From assembly GCA_017308595.1 (NCBI GenBank), contig JAFKER010000020.1, forward strand, positions 1-64,000: a stretch of 64,000 nt of DNA, read 5' to 3'. Of the stretch, positions 47,205 through 56,767 are shown piece after piece; the stretch's first letter is position 1; every line of letters starts with the position of its first letter. The position numbers and the translations under genes were made by a program. This stretch comes from Afipia sp. (GTDB lineage Bacteria; Pseudomonadota; Alphaproteobacteria; Rhizobiales; Xanthobacteraceae). The notes below the pieces were generated by a model. It ran no database searches. It was not told the origin of the DNA and worked only from the letters and a program-made list of their open reading frames with translations.

Positions 47205-49415
47205 GTGGCTTTTTCCTCCGCCAATCCCGCTTCCAATCCAAGCGCAAAGCTGCGTCAGTGGCTGACCGATATTTTCGCCAGCGCCGCGCCCGCCGTCCTC
47301 ACGATTTCCTTCGGGCTATCCTATTCGGTGCTGATCTTCAGCGGCCCGCTGGTTTCCTACTTGCCTTACGGCATCGCGGCGACATTCACGGCGACCGCCG
47401 TCATCGCCACCGTGATCGCACTGGGAAGCACATTCCCGTTTGCTGTCGGAGCGCCTGAAACCTCCACCGCAGCGGTGACCGGCATTCTCACCGCTTCGTT
47501 GATCGATCATATTCTCGCGGCCGATCCCTCAGCAAAGCTTCTTGGTCCGGTGCTGCTGACGCTGTCGATGGCGACGATCATCACCGGCGTCATCCTGTGC
47601 AGCATGGGCCTGACCCGGATCGGCCGCGCCATCCGGTATGTGCCATATCCGGTGATCGGCGGCTTTCTGGGCGCAACGGCGTTTCTGATTGCACTCGGCG
47701 GCGTGCGCGTTATCGCCGATCGTCCCGTGCGTCTTGACACGCTCGTGTCGCTCGCTGATCCGATGACGATCTATCAGTTGCTCGCGGGAGCAGCGCTGGC
47801 GCTGGCGATCTACCTGATCTGGCATCGCTCACGAAACCCGCTGGCGCTTCCGGCTATTCTGATCAGCGGAATCATTGTCGCGCATATCGTGTTCGCATTA
47901 TCAGGCTTGTCGCTGGAGCAAGTTCAGGCGCTCGGCTGGACTTTCCGCTCTCCGCCGCGCGCCACACTGACAACGCCATGGCACCTGAGCGACATCCAGA
48001 ACTTTCCATGGGAGGCTCTGCCGGGGCTGGTCGGGAACCTCATTGCCGTGATCTTCGTTACCGCCATCAGCACCCTGTTCAACACCACCGGGCTTGAAGT
48101 CGCGACCGGACGCGAGGCGAATCTCGAGCGCGAACTCACTGTCGCCGGCACCGCCAACATCCTGTCGGGACTGTTCGGCGGCTATGCCGGATGCATCTCG
48201 CTGAGCCGTTCGCTGCTCAACGCCAGCGCCGGCGCGACCACCCGCGTCTCGGGACTGACTGTCGCAGCGATCGCCGTCCTGATGCTGGTGGCGGACCCGG
48301 CACTGCTCGCCTACATGCCGAAATTCATCCTTGGCGGACTGCTGATCTATCTCGGCAGCGACCAGCTCAACCGCTGGATCATCGAATCCAGGCGACGCCT
48401 GTCGATCACTGAATATCTATCGCTGCTGGCGATCATCGTCATCATCCTGAAATGGGGTTTTATCGCCGGCGTTCTGATCGGCGTCGTGATCGGCTGCGCG
48501 ACATTTGCATTGAGCGCATCGCGCATCAGCGCCATCAAGTTCGAGTTCAACGGCGCCGAGTATCGCAGCTCGCTCGACCGTTCACGCCATGACCTCGCAC
48601 TGCTCATGGCGCACGGCAAGGAAATTCACGGTCTCAACCTGCAGAGTTATCTGTTTTTCGGTTCCGCCAACCGGCTCTATCAGCATGTCCGCGCGCTGCT
48701 GACTCATCATCCCGAATGCCGCTATCTGGTGTTCGATTTCAAACTGGTGACGGGCATCGACTCCTCCGCGACCTACAGTTTCGCCCAGATCAAACGCGCA
48801 GCGATCGAGAACGGCGTCAAACTGGTGCTGGTCAACCTGCCGCGCGCGACCGAAAAGATGCTGCGGTCAGGGGAATTTCTCTCAAGCGACATCCTCGTGA
48901 TGCCGGAACTCGATCATGCACTGGAATGGTGCGAGAACGAGATCATCGCGCGCTACAGCGCGCGCGAGCAGGACGACGACGACTTGCAAAGCTGGTTCAC
49001 CGCCATTCTCGGCAACCCACAGGAAGCCGTTGAACTGGCTCACCACTGCGAGCGAATCGAAATCCGCGCATTCGACATCATTGCTCGCGCGGGCGAACCG
49101 GCCGATTCCATGCTGTTTATTCTGAATGGCCGCGTCGGCGTCACCGTGGATGCCGGCGACGGACGCCCGACGCGGGTGCGCAGCCTCGGCAACAGAACCA
49201 CAGTGGGAGAAATGGGGCTTGTGTCGCGCCAGCCCCGCAGCGCCACGATTCAGGCGGAAGTCGACAGCGTTCTTTATGTCCTGCGTGCCGATGCCTTCAA
49301 CACAATCACCGCCGCCAATCCGCAGCTCGGCCAAAAACTGTTGACCTACTTCATGTCGGTGATGGCAGAACGGCTGGCATTTGCCAGCCGTATGATCGGC
49401 GCGCTACGCCGATAA
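47205..49415 (+). CDS. SulP anion transporter with STAS and cyclic-nucleotide-binding domains
   Basis: This 736-aa protein has three parts: a SulP/SLC26 membrane domain of 10-14 helices (about 25-430, with PYPVIGGFLGATAFLI and GGYAGCISLSRSLLNASAGA in part), a STAS domain (about 455-590, YLVFDFKLVTGIDSS) and a C-terminal cyclic-nucleotide-binding domain (about 605-720, with GEMGLVSRQPRSATIQAE). SulP proteins move sulfate, bicarbonate or other anions. The nucleotide-binding tail suggests gating by cAMP or a related ligand, which is inferred. The start is a GTG at 47205; its ribosome binding site is weak and an earlier GGAGAGG (47171-) could serve a different start. Confidence 0.88.
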   Translation: MAFSSANPASNPSAKLRQWLTDIFASAAPAVLTISFGLSYSVLIFSGPLVSYLPYGIAATFTATAVIATVIALGSTFPFAVGAPETSTAAVTGILTASLIDHILAADPSAKLLGPVLLTLSMATIITGVILCSMGLTRIGRAIRYVPYPVIGGFLGATAFLIALGGVRVIADRPVRLDTLVSLADPMTIYQLLAGAALALAIYLIWHRSRNPLALPAILISGIIVAHIVFALSGLSLEQVQALGWTFRSPPRATLTTPWHLSDIQNFPWEALPGLVGNLIAVIFVTAISTLFNTTGLEVATGREANLERELTVAGTANILSGLFGGYAGCISLSRSLLNASAGATTRVSGLTVAAIAVLMLVADPALLAYMPKFILGGLLIYLGSDQLNRWIIESRRRLSITEYLSLLAIIVIILKWGFIAGVLIGVVIGCATFALSASRISAIKFEFNGAEYRSSLDRSRHDLALLMAHGKEIHGLNLQSYLFFGSANRLYQHVRALLTHHPECRYLVFDFKLVTGIDSSATYSFAQIKRAAIENGVKLVLVNLPRATEKMLRSGEFLSSDILVMPELDHALEWCENEIIARYSAREQDDDDLQSWFTAILGNPQEAVELAHHCERIEIRAFDIIARAGEPADSMLFILNGRVGVTVDAGDGRPTRVRSLGNRTTVGEMGLVSRQPRSATIQAEVDSVLYVLRADAFNTITAANPQLGQKLLTYFMSVMAERLAFASRMIGALRR

Positions 49416-49440
49416 AGGACAAGGCGCGAGCCCACAGGCA

Positions 49441-49770
49441 TCAAGCCACGTGACTCATGAACGCTTCGCGGCGGCCGAGCATACGCTCTGCAGCAACCTT
49501 GGCATCTTCACGAGTTGAAGTCGCGAACGTGCGATACTCCAGATCCGGCGTCGTGACGGAATCGCGCTTGCCGAACCATGATGCGAAGGATTTCGGCCCC
49601 GCGGTGATCGATGACAGCGCATGGGCGATATTGTCGGTCGCCTCGAATGCGAACAGCGCGCCGGACGATGCGTGCCTGACCTCGAAAATGCCCGGTCCTA
49701 TCGGGGCTTCCAGCGTCTCGCCCCGGGCGGCCTTCGGATAACGTTTCCACTCGCTCCAGGTCGTAATCAT
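49441..49770 (-). CDS. Hypothetical protein, 109 aa
   Basis: From ATG 49770 the product (MITTWSEWKRYPKAARGETLEAP...) is 109 aa, with no signal peptide or membrane segment. The middle (GIFEVRHASSGALFAFEATDNIAHALSSI, in part) has a regular beta-rich look. No family is recognised. The frame extends to 49890 but that part has no support. It converges on the SulP gene and reads toward it. Confidence 0.7.
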   Translation of the reverse strand: MITTWSEWKRYPKAARGETLEAPIGPGIFEVRHASSGALFAFEATDNIAHALSSITAGPKSFASWFGKRDSVTTPDLEYRTFATSTREDAKVAAERMLGRREAFMSHVA

Positions 49771-49983
49771 CGCATCCTTCCGCCGCGCCTTGCACGGCCC
49801 ACTCATACACATCTTCAAAAGCCGGCCAACCGGAACAGCTTCAACACATGCGACCGGCAAATGGTTCCGGCCGAAATCGTTATTCCGCATATGGATGCCG
49901 ACCCCCGCCCGTTCAAGAATGAACGCGGTTAACGGCGGGTCACCCGATCGTGAACAGTTCGCCGATAACGAGCCGCGGACGGA

Positions 49984-50985
49984 TTAGACCGGCAATCCTG
50001 CGGCTTTGGCGAGATCCTGCAGGGACGCCTGCGGACGCGCACCGATGTGCTGGATCACCTCGGCCGCGGCGAGCGCACCGAACTGTCCGCACTGCTCGTG
50101 ATTCAGGCCACGAACCAGGCCGAACAGAAACCCAGCCGCGAACAGATCGCCCGCACCCGTCGTGTCCACCATCTGCTTAATCGGGGAAGCAGGAACCGGG
50201 GTCACCTTGTCCTTTGCAACCACCACGCACCCCTTTTCGCTCCGGGTGACAACCGCAAGCGTTGCATCGCTGCGCAGCTGGGTGAGCGCCTTGTCAAAAT
50301 CCTCGGTCTGGTAAAGCGACGTCAACTCGGCTTCGTTGGCGAAGATCAGATCGACGGTCTTGCTGCGGATGAGATCGAGGAACTCGTCGCGATAGCGGCC
50401 GACGCAGAAGGCGTCCGACAGTGTCAGCGCCACGCTGCGCTTGTTCTCGTGAGCGATCTTCGAGGCCTTGATAAATGCCTCCTTCGCGTTGGCCGGGTCC
50501 CACAGATAGCCCTCCAGATAAACGATCGAGGATGCCGCGATCTGCGCAGGGTCAATGTCGGCAGGCGACAGATCCTGCGCCGCGCCGAGATAGGTGTTCA
50601 TGGTACGCTCACCGTCCGGTGACACCAGCACATAGCAACGCGCGGTAGCAGGCCCGTTCGACGCAGCCTGTGTGTCGAACGCCACACCGGCGGCGCGGAT
50701 ATCATGGCTGAACACGTTGCCGAGCTGATCGTTGCGCACCTTGCCGACGAAGGCCGCGCGCGCGCCGAGATTGGCGATGCCCGCAATGGTGTTCGCGGCA
50801 GAACCACCCGAAATTTCCGTCGCCGGACCCATGGCGTCATAGATCGCCGCCGCCCGCGCCTCGTCGATCAGCGCCATCGAACCCTTGGCCATACCCTGCT
50901 CGGTCAGGAACCTGTCCTCGGTCTTTGCCAGAATATCGACAATTGCATTGCCGATCCCGAGAACGTCGTATGTCGCTGCGGTCAT
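49984..50985 (-). CDS. Adenosine kinase / PfkB-family carbohydrate kinase
   Basis: This 333-aa PfkB kinase has the N-terminal signature GGSAANTIAGIANLGARAAFVGKV (in part, about 60-83) and the C-terminal active-site signature DTTGAGDLFAAGFLFG (about 273-288), with catalytic Asp in GAGD. Alphaproteobacterial proteins of this type (opening YDVLGIGNAIVDILA) are annotated as adenosine kinase, making AMP from adenosine. Substrate identity is by family only. It is divergent from murJ, with about 150 bp between starts. Confidence 0.92.
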   Translation of the reverse strand: MTAATYDVLGIGNAIVDILAKTEDRFLTEQGMAKGSMALIDEARAAAIYDAMGPATEISGGSAANTIAGIANLGARAAFVGKVRNDQLGNVFSHDIRAAGVAFDTQAASNGPATARCYVLVSPDGERTMNTYLGAAQDLSPADIDPAQIAASSIVYLEGYLWDPANAKEAFIKASKIAHENKRSVALTLSDAFCVGRYRDEFLDLIRSKTVDLIFANEAELTSLYQTEDFDKALTQLRSDATLAVVTRSEKGCVVVAKDKVTPVPASPIKQMVDTTGAGDLFAAGFLFGLVRGLNHEQCGQFGALAAAEVIQHIGARPQASLQDLAKAAGLPV

Positions 50986-51133
50986 TAATGATATTCCTGT
51001 TGGGGAGGCGCATTACCAGCAAAAACTGGTATTTCATGGAGTGGAAGGGGCCGCAAACAGGCCCGCTGAATGACCCGGCGACCTATCATGACAATGTGCT
51101 CGCCAGCAAGCATGTGACCCGCAGAATAGTTCG

Positions 51134-52690
51134 ATGATCCGTCATATCCTGACCATCTCGACCGGAACGCTGGCCTCGCGAACGTTGGGATTCGTTCGCG
51201 ACGCCTTGATCGCGGCACTGCTCGGCGCGGGCGCAATCGCGGACGCATTCCTTGTGGCCTTCCAGTTCATTAATGTCACGCGCCGCTCCTTTGCGGAAGG
51301 CGCGCTGAACGCAGCGTTGATCCCTCACTATCTGCGCGTGCGGGAAATCGAGGGCAAGGTGGCCGCGGCGGCCTTCGCGGGGCGCGTGCTCGGCAGCGTC
51401 AGTCTCATTCTGATCGGCATTGCACTTGTCCTGACATTAATGATGCCGCTGGTCATCGCGATGCTTGCGCCGGGCTTTGTCGGCCGGGAGACGTTACAAT
51501 TCGCGATCAACGACGCCCGGTTGATGATGCCGTACTTCGCCTTTGTCGGTCCATCCATCGTCATGATGGGCGTCTTGAATGCAGAACATCGCTTCATGCT
51601 CACCGCGTTCTCCCCGGTGCTGTTCAATCTCACCATGATCGCCGTACTGATCGTGCTGCTGATCTGGCGGCATGACCCATTGTTCTCGGCCACCGTCATT
51701 GCGGGCACCGTCGGAATCGCCGGATGCCTTCAGATGTTGATTCTCATCCAGCGCAGGCCATGGCGCGACGGAATCGCAACCCCGATACGGATTTCATTCG
51801 ATCCGCAAATCCGCGGCTTTCTGCGCAAGGGCATTCCAGGCATGGTCGCCAACGCCGGCCCGCAATTCCTTATCGTCGGCGGCGCTATCATCGCTTCCAG
51901 TTCGCCTGCGGCCGTGTCATGGCTTTACTTCGCCAACCGACTGATAGAACTCCCGCTCGGCATGGTCGGCGTCGCGATGGGCACGGTGCTCGTTCCGGAA
52001 TTGACGCGCGCCATCCGCAGCGACGACCGCGATGCCCTGATGCAGGCCGAGTCGCGTGGGGCCGAACTTGCGACCGCGCTGGTCTTGCCGGCGGCGCTTG
52101 GCCTGATCCTGCTCAGCCAACCGATCATCCGCGTGCTGTTCGAGCGCGGCGCCTTCACTCCGGCAGATACCATCGCTACAGCACAGGCGCTCTCGATTCT
52201 CGCGCTCGGCCTGCCCGCGCACGTTCTGGTCAAGGCGCTGTCCCCGGGATTTTTCGCACGCGAAGACACCAGGACGCCGCTGGTAGCAACCATGTCGGGC
52301 GTCATCGTCGCGGTGATCTGCGGCTTGTTGCTAGGCCGCTCTTATGGCGCAAGCGGCGTTGCCGCCAGCATCTCGCTGGGTGCATGGTTCTGCGCCGCAA
52401 TTCTGACGTGGCGCGGCAGCGCCACCTTTGGCTTCTCCATCGACGCCACGGCGCGGCGGCGGTTGCCACGGATCGCGATCTGCGCCGCTGCGATGGGCGC
52501 GATGCTTTTCCTCGCCGAGTCTTTCGTGGCACCGGTGACGGCAACGGCAGGGTTTATGGCTCAGATCACCATCCTCGGCGGCCTTGTGGCAGCCGGGGTC
52601 TCGTTCTACGGCCTGCTGCTGGACCTTTCCGGGGTGCTGAACTGGGGCGAGGCGATCAGCAATCTGCGCGATGGCCGCTTGCGCGACTAG
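51134..52690 (+). CDS. murJ: Lipid II flippase MurJ
   Basis: This 518-aa MviN/MurJ protein has fourteen predicted transmembrane helices. The start MIRHILTISTGTLASRTLGFVRD (in part) and RRSFAEGALNAALIPHY (about 56-72) are family hallmarks. It flips lipid-linked peptidoglycan precursors across the inner membrane. It is essential in most relatives. trpS follows 54 bp downstream, as in other Rhizobiales. Confidence 0.97.
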   Translation: MIRHILTISTGTLASRTLGFVRDALIAALLGAGAIADAFLVAFQFINVTRRSFAEGALNAALIPHYLRVREIEGKVAAAAFAGRVLGSVSLILIGIALVLTLMMPLVIAMLAPGFVGRETLQFAINDARLMMPYFAFVGPSIVMMGVLNAEHRFMLTAFSPVLFNLTMIAVLIVLLIWRHDPLFSATVIAGTVGIAGCLQMLILIQRRPWRDGIATPIRISFDPQIRGFLRKGIPGMVANAGPQFLIVGGAIIASSSPAAVSWLYFANRLIELPLGMVGVAMGTVLVPELTRAIRSDDRDALMQAESRGAELATALVLPAALGLILLSQPIIRVLFERGAFTPADTIATAQALSILALGLPAHVLVKALSPGFFAREDTRTPLVATMSGVIVAVICGLLLGRSYGASGVAASISLGAWFCAAILTWRGSATFGFSIDATARRRLPRIAICAAAMGAMLFLAESFVAPVTATAGFMAQITILGGLVAAGVSFYGLLLDLSGVLNWGEAISNLRDGRLRD

Positions 52691-52744
52691 CGGATGCACG
52701 GGTAAAGACGCCCATCAAAACAGGGCCCCGCGGGAACGATCACA

Positions 52745-53782
52745 ATGGCTGCTAAAGAACTGGTTTTTTCCGGCGTCCAGCCGACGGGCAATCTGCACCT
52801 CGGCAACTATCTGGGCGCCATCGTCAACTTCGTGAAACTCCAGAACACCCACAACTGCATCTACTGCGTGGTGGATCTGCACGCCATTACCGTCTGGCAG
52901 GACCCGGCTGAACTCACGCGCAACATCCGCGAAGTCACGGCCGCGTTCATCGCGGCCGGAATCGATCCGAAGAAGCATATCGTGTTCAACCAGAGTCAGG
53001 TGTCCGAACACGCCGAACTCGCCTGGGTGTTCAACTGCGTTGCGCGGCTCGGCTGGTTGAATCGCATGACCCAGTTCAAGGAAAAGGCAGGCAAGGACCG
53101 CGAGAACGCATCGGTCGGTCTCTACGCCTATCCGAACCTGATGGCCGCTGACATTCTGGTCTATCGCGCAACGCATGTGCCGGTCGGCGAGGATCAAAAG
53201 CAACATCTCGAACTCGCGCGCGACATCGCGCAGAAGTTCAACAACGATTTTTCCGATTCGATCCGCGCGCACAATTTCGGCGAGAAATTCTTCCCTCAGC
53301 CGGAGCCGCTGATTACCGGTCCCGCGACACGCGTGATGTCGCTGCGGGACGGCACCAAAAAAATGTCGAAGTCGGACCCGTCCGACTATTCGCGGATCAA
53401 CCTCACCGACGATGCCGACGGCATTGCGCAGAAGATCCGCAAGGCCAAGACCGATCCGGAGCCATTGCCGGGCGAAGAAGAAGGCCTGAAGAACCGTCCC
53501 GAGGCCGACAATCTGGTCGGCATTTACGCAGCGCTCTCCGGACAATCGCGCGGCGATGTGCTGCGTGAATTCGGCGGCGGACAGTTCTCCGGGTTCAAGT
53601 CAACGCTGGTTGATCTTGCGGTTTCAAAACTCGGACCGATCGGCGCGGAGATGAAGAAGCTGACGCAGGATGCCGCTTATGTGGATGCGGTGCTGGCCGA
53701 CGGCGCGGATCGTGCCCGCGTCATCGCCGCCGAAACCATGAATGCAGTGAAGGACATCGTCGGATTCATCCGCAAGAAGTAA
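52745..53782 (+). CDS. trpS: Tryptophanyl-tRNA synthetase
   Basis: This 345-aa class I synthetase has the HIGH-like motif in [12 protein letters not shown] (about 18-29) and the KMSKS motif [10 protein letters not shown] (about 204-213), giving the ATP site for tryptophan activation. Length is normal for bacterial TrpS. It lies in the conserved murJ-trpS-USP order. Confidence 0.98.
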   Translation: MAAKELVFSGVQPTGNLHLGNYLGAIVNFVKLQNTHNCIYCVVDLHAITVWQDPAELTRNIREVTAAFIAAGIDPKKHIVFNQSQVSEHAELAWVFNCVARLGWLNRMTQFKEKAGKDRENASVGLYAYPNLMAADILVYRATHVPVGEDQKQHLELARDIAQKFNNDFSDSIRAHNFGEKFFPQPEPLITGPATRVMSLRDGTKKMSKSDPSDYSRINLTDDADGIAQKIRKAKTDPEPLPGEEEGLKNRPEADNLVGIYAALSGQSRGDVLREFGGGQFSGFKSTLVDLAVSKLGPIGAEMKKLTQDAAYVDAVLADGADRARVIAAETMNAVKDIVGFIRKK

Positions 53783-53991
53783 AGCCATCTTCAATCCACG
53801 GAGGCCATGTCCGAATAACCCCGGGCATGGCTTCGTGCATTTTCAGGTAAACCGAATCGAGTTTCGTCAAGTCTGTTCTCGTCTTGTCGGCGCGCCCTCG
53901 CGCGTGGCAGCATGATGCCAGTTCAACAAGTGCGCGTATTCTTGTCGCAAAACCGATGTCCGCTTTTGCGGAATACGCGCGGGGGACATGC

Positions 53992-54486
53992 ATGAGCAGC
54001 CAGCGGCGAAGTTACGAACAGGGCCACAAGCCGAAATGTCTGGTCGTCGTCGACGACAGCGCCGAAGGGGATCGCGCCGTCTATTACGCAAGCCGATGGG
54101 CGGTGCGTGTCGGCGGCGGTGTCGTGATGCTGCGCGTCATCGAGACGGAAGACCGAAATCAGCAGTGGCTCGGCGTCGCCGACATCATGCGCGCGGAAGC
54201 CGAGGAAATCGCCAATGCGGCGCTCGATCGCGCGTCAGGCCGCGCCAATGGCATCGCCGCTATCACCCCGGAGCGTGTGATCCGCGAAGGCAACCCGAGC
54301 GAACAGATTCTCGATGTCATCGATAAGGACGTCGACATTGCGATGCTCGTTCTCGCCGCGAGCGCCGGGGCGGAAGGCCCGGGGCCGATCATCACCATGC
54401 TGGCGAAATCCGCCGGCACTTTTCCCATCCCCATCACAGTGGTGCCCGGCAATCTCAATGACATCGATCTGGATGCGCTGTCGTAA
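53992..54486 (+). CDS. Universal stress protein family protein
   Basis: From ATG 53992, preceded by GGGGGA at 53981-53986, the protein is 164 aa. The UspA fold is shown by KCLVVVDDSAEGDRAVYYASRWA (in part, about 15-37) and by the C-terminal LVLAASAGAEGPGPIITMLAKSAGTFPIPITVVPG (in part), which contains a G-x2-G-x9-G(S/T)-like stretch related to nucleotide binding. Conditions of use are unknown. It follows trpS after 209 bp in which no gene is seen. Confidence 0.88.
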   Translation: MSSQRRSYEQGHKPKCLVVVDDSAEGDRAVYYASRWAVRVGGGVVMLRVIETEDRNQQWLGVADIMRAEAEEIANAALDRASGRANGIAAITPERVIREGNPSEQILDVIDKDVDIAMLVLAASAGAEGPGPIITMLAKSAGTFPIPITVVPGNLNDIDLDALS

Positions 54487-54553
54487 AGCTGCTGTTTAAG
54501 GCTCCAATTGGCACTTGCCTCATAATATCGCGAGGGGCCGGAGGACGCGACAA

Positions 54554-54664
54554 TTGCCAATATGGCGCAGAATAGTGCCGCTAACGGCTTCCGCAATGAT
54601 CGCCGCAACGGCTCTGAGCCTCCTGGCCAAGGTCATTCTGCTGGTTGCCAATCTCATTCCGTAA
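54554..54664 (+). CDS. Candidate 36-aa hydrophobic peptide
   Basis: The interval 54487-54844 holds no larger gene. Within it a TTG at 54554 has GGAGG nine nt upstream and opens a 36-codon frame (ending LLAKVILLVANLIP) with one hydrophobic helix of about 20 residues after a basic start (PIWRRIVP). Such a peptide could sit in the membrane. There is no homology evidence, so this is a candidate only. No other feature was seen in the interval. Confidence 0.3.
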   Translation: MPIWRRIVPLTASAMIAATALSLLAKVILLVANLIP

Positions 54665-54844
54665 AATGATCGGTGGCCCTGAGTGGCCTGGTCCGTCTAT
54701 CCCCCAATGGGGAGGGCCACATCACCCAAACACACCCGCTATGCGCCCTTGATCGGGCTGGTTCAGGCGCCATCTGTGCTATAGGACACCTTCACTCAAC
54801 CCCGTTCGCGCCGGCCTTGAACCGGCGATGCGCCGGAGATTTCG

Positions 54845-55411
54845 ATGTTTATTCAGACCGAAGCCACCCCCAATCCAGCCACCCTGAAGTTCATCCCCGG
54901 ACGCCAAGTGCTCGATAGCGGGACCATGGAATTTACCGACCGCGATAGCGCCACGCGCTCTCCGCTCGCCGAACGGCTGTTTGCCGTGCCGGGCGTGACC
55001 GGCGTGTTCTACGGCTCCGATTTCGTGACCGTCACCAAGGACGACAGCGACTGGCAGCACCTCAAGCCCGCGATCCTCGGCGTCATCATGGAACACTACA
55101 TGTCCGGCGCGCCGCTGCTCGCCGACGGACAGGTGGCGGATGGCGATGCGCCGCATGCCGATGAATTTTTCGACGAAGCCGACACCGAGACCGTCGCGGT
55201 GATCAAGGATTTGCTGGAGACCCGGATTCGTCCGGCTGTCGCAGGCGATGGCGGCGACATCACTTTCCGTGGCTTCAAGGAAGGCATCGTCTATCTCGAC
55301 ATGAAGGGGTCCTGCGCCGGCTGCCCGTCGTCCACCGCAACGCTCAAGCACGGCATCCAGAATTTGCTGAAGCACTTCATTCCGGACGTGGTCGAAGTCC
55401 GGCCGATGTGA
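54845..55411 (+). CDS. NifU-domain iron-sulfur cluster scaffold protein
   Basis: This 188-aa protein has an N-terminal Nfu_N domain (residues 3-90, with TEATPNPATLKFIPG) and a C-terminal NifU-like domain with the cluster ligands CAGC (Cys 157 and 160) in GSCAGCPSS. The type carries and delivers 4Fe-4S clusters. It is the NfuA/HIRIP5-like architecture common in alphaproteobacteria. A terminator follows. Confidence 0.95.
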   Translation: MFIQTEATPNPATLKFIPGRQVLDSGTMEFTDRDSATRSPLAERLFAVPGVTGVFYGSDFVTVTKDDSDWQHLKPAILGVIMEHYMSGAPLLADGQVADGDAPHADEFFDEADTETVAVIKDLLETRIRPAVAGDGGDITFRGFKEGIVYLDMKGSCAGCPSSTATLKHGIQNLLKHFIPDVVEVRPM

Positions 55412-55440
55412 CGGGTATCCTTCTCTGTAACTTTTGTATT

Positions 55441-55471
55441 GGCCGGGCTTGTCCCGGCCATTTTCGTTTTT
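55441..55471 (+). terminator. Rho-independent terminator after the NifU-domain gene
   Basis: GGCCGGG / CCCGGCC forms a 7-bp GC stem around a 5-nt loop, followed by ATTTTCGTTTTT. It starts 30 bp past the stop codon and is a clear intrinsic terminator. Confidence 0.88.
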
Positions 55472-55522
55472 CAGCATCCAACGGCATTCCGTGAGCACCA
55501 TCATCGATGCTAGATCACATCC

Positions 55523-56209
55523 ATGATTATTCTCGCCATTGACACCGCGCTGGATTACTGCGCCGCCGCCGTCCTCGACGCCGGTACGCGAACCATGCTT
55601 GCGCAGGAGACGCTGGAGATGAAGCGCGGCCATGCCGAAGCACTGATGCCGCTGATCGCGCGCGTAATGAAGGCGTCAGGCCGGAGCTATCTCGATCTCG
55701 ACCGCGTCGCCGTCACCACCGGGCCGGGCAGTTTCACCGGCCTGCGCGTCGGCATTTCCGCGGCGCGCGGCATCGGTCTGGCTGCCAGCAAACCCGTGGT
55801 CGGGCTCACCACATTATCGGCTTACGTCGCGCCTCTGGTCGCCGAGCAGCAGGAGCAGCCGATCGTAGCTGCGATCGACGCGCGTCATGATCATGTTTAT
55901 TGCCAGACTGTCGCGGGCAATGGCGCACCGCTGATCAGGCCTGCTATTATGCCGATCGAGGAAACATTCGCCGCCGCGCGCTTCGGCGCGTTACGGATGG
56001 TGGGCAATGCCGCTCGTATCCTTGCAGACCGCTGGCCGCGCAACGCTCCGATGCCCTCGCTCGTCGATCCCAAACCCGGCCCCGACATCGGCTGGGTGGC
56101 GTGGCTTGGCGCGGCGACCGAGCCGGAGTCCGCACCGGCGAAACCATTCTATCTGCGCCCGCCCGATGCCAAGCCGAAGCCCGGTTTCATTGTGCCGGAC
56201 ATGCGTTGA
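55523..56209 (+). CDS. tsaB: tRNA threonylcarbamoyladenosine biosynthesis protein TsaB
   Basis: This 228-aa ASKHA-fold protein starts with ILAIDTALDYCAAAV and carries the family signature TTGPGSFTGLRVGISAARG (in part, about 69-87). TsaB pairs with TsaD and TsaE to make t6A37 in ANN-decoding tRNAs. Only TsaB is here. rimI follows 6 bp later, the usual tsaB-rimI pair. Confidence 0.95.
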   Translation: MIILAIDTALDYCAAAVLDAGTRTMLAQETLEMKRGHAEALMPLIARVMKASGRSYLDLDRVAVTTGPGSFTGLRVGISAARGIGLAASKPVVGLTTLSAYVAPLVAEQQEQPIVAAIDARHDHVYCQTVAGNGAPLIRPAIMPIEETFAAARFGALRMVGNAARILADRWPRNAPMPSLVDPKPGPDIGWVAWLGAATEPESAPAKPFYLRPPDAKPKPGFIVPDMR

Positions 56210-56215
56210 CCCGCC

Positions 56216-56722
56216 ATGACGCGCCTTTCTTTAATTCTCGGAAAATTTTTCCCGCAACTGTTCAAGCGGCCTGACACCACCGTCGAGCCTGCGAATCTGC
56301 GCGACGCACCGCGGCTGTCGCAGTTGCACCGCGCGGCCTTTCATCGCGGCTGGAGCACCGAGGAATTCGAGCAAATTTTGATCGAGCGCAACGCGCTGGC
56401 GCACCGGCTACGAATAGGCGGATCGACCATCGGCTTCATCATTTCGCGCACCGCGGCAGACGAAGCAGAAATCCTCTCGGTCGCAGTGGCACAGAAACAT
56501 CGTGGCCGCGGCTTTTCGCGCGATCTGCTGCGCACCCATCTTGGACACCTGGCAGGACACGGCCTGAAAACCGTTTTCCTCGAAGTTGAAGAAAACAACC
56601 GCCCTGCCCGCGCGCTCTATGAACGCGCCGGATTTCGTGTGGTCGGCCGCCGCGACCGGTATTACAAGGACGCCAGCGGCGAACAATTGAACGCCGTGGT
56701 GATGCGACGAGACTTGTCGTAA
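56216..56722 (+). CDS. rimI: Ribosomal protein S18-alanine N-acetyltransferase
   Basis: This 168-aa GNAT acetyltransferase has the acetyl-CoA loop VAQKHRGRGFSRDLL (about 92-106) and the RimI C-terminal part VEENNRPARALYERAGFRVVGRRDRYY (in part). RimI acetylates the N-terminal Ala of S18. It has a 20-25 residue N-terminal extension before the GNAT core. Location after tsaB supports the call. Confidence 0.92.
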   Translation: MTRLSLILGKFFPQLFKRPDTTVEPANLRDAPRLSQLHRAAFHRGWSTEEFEQILIERNALAHRLRIGGSTIGFIISRTAADEAEILSVAVAQKHRGRGFSRDLLRTHLGHLAGHGLKTVFLEVEENNRPARALYERAGFRVVGRRDRYYKDASGEQLNAVVMRRDLS

Positions 56723-56767
56723 GCCTCCTGCGGTGGCAAAACACACATCCATATACCGGGAATAATC

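Noticed and set aside
53804-53831. GCCATG...CATGGC hairpin after trpS as a terminator
   Set aside because: The stem is imperfect and no T run follows closely, so it is not called.
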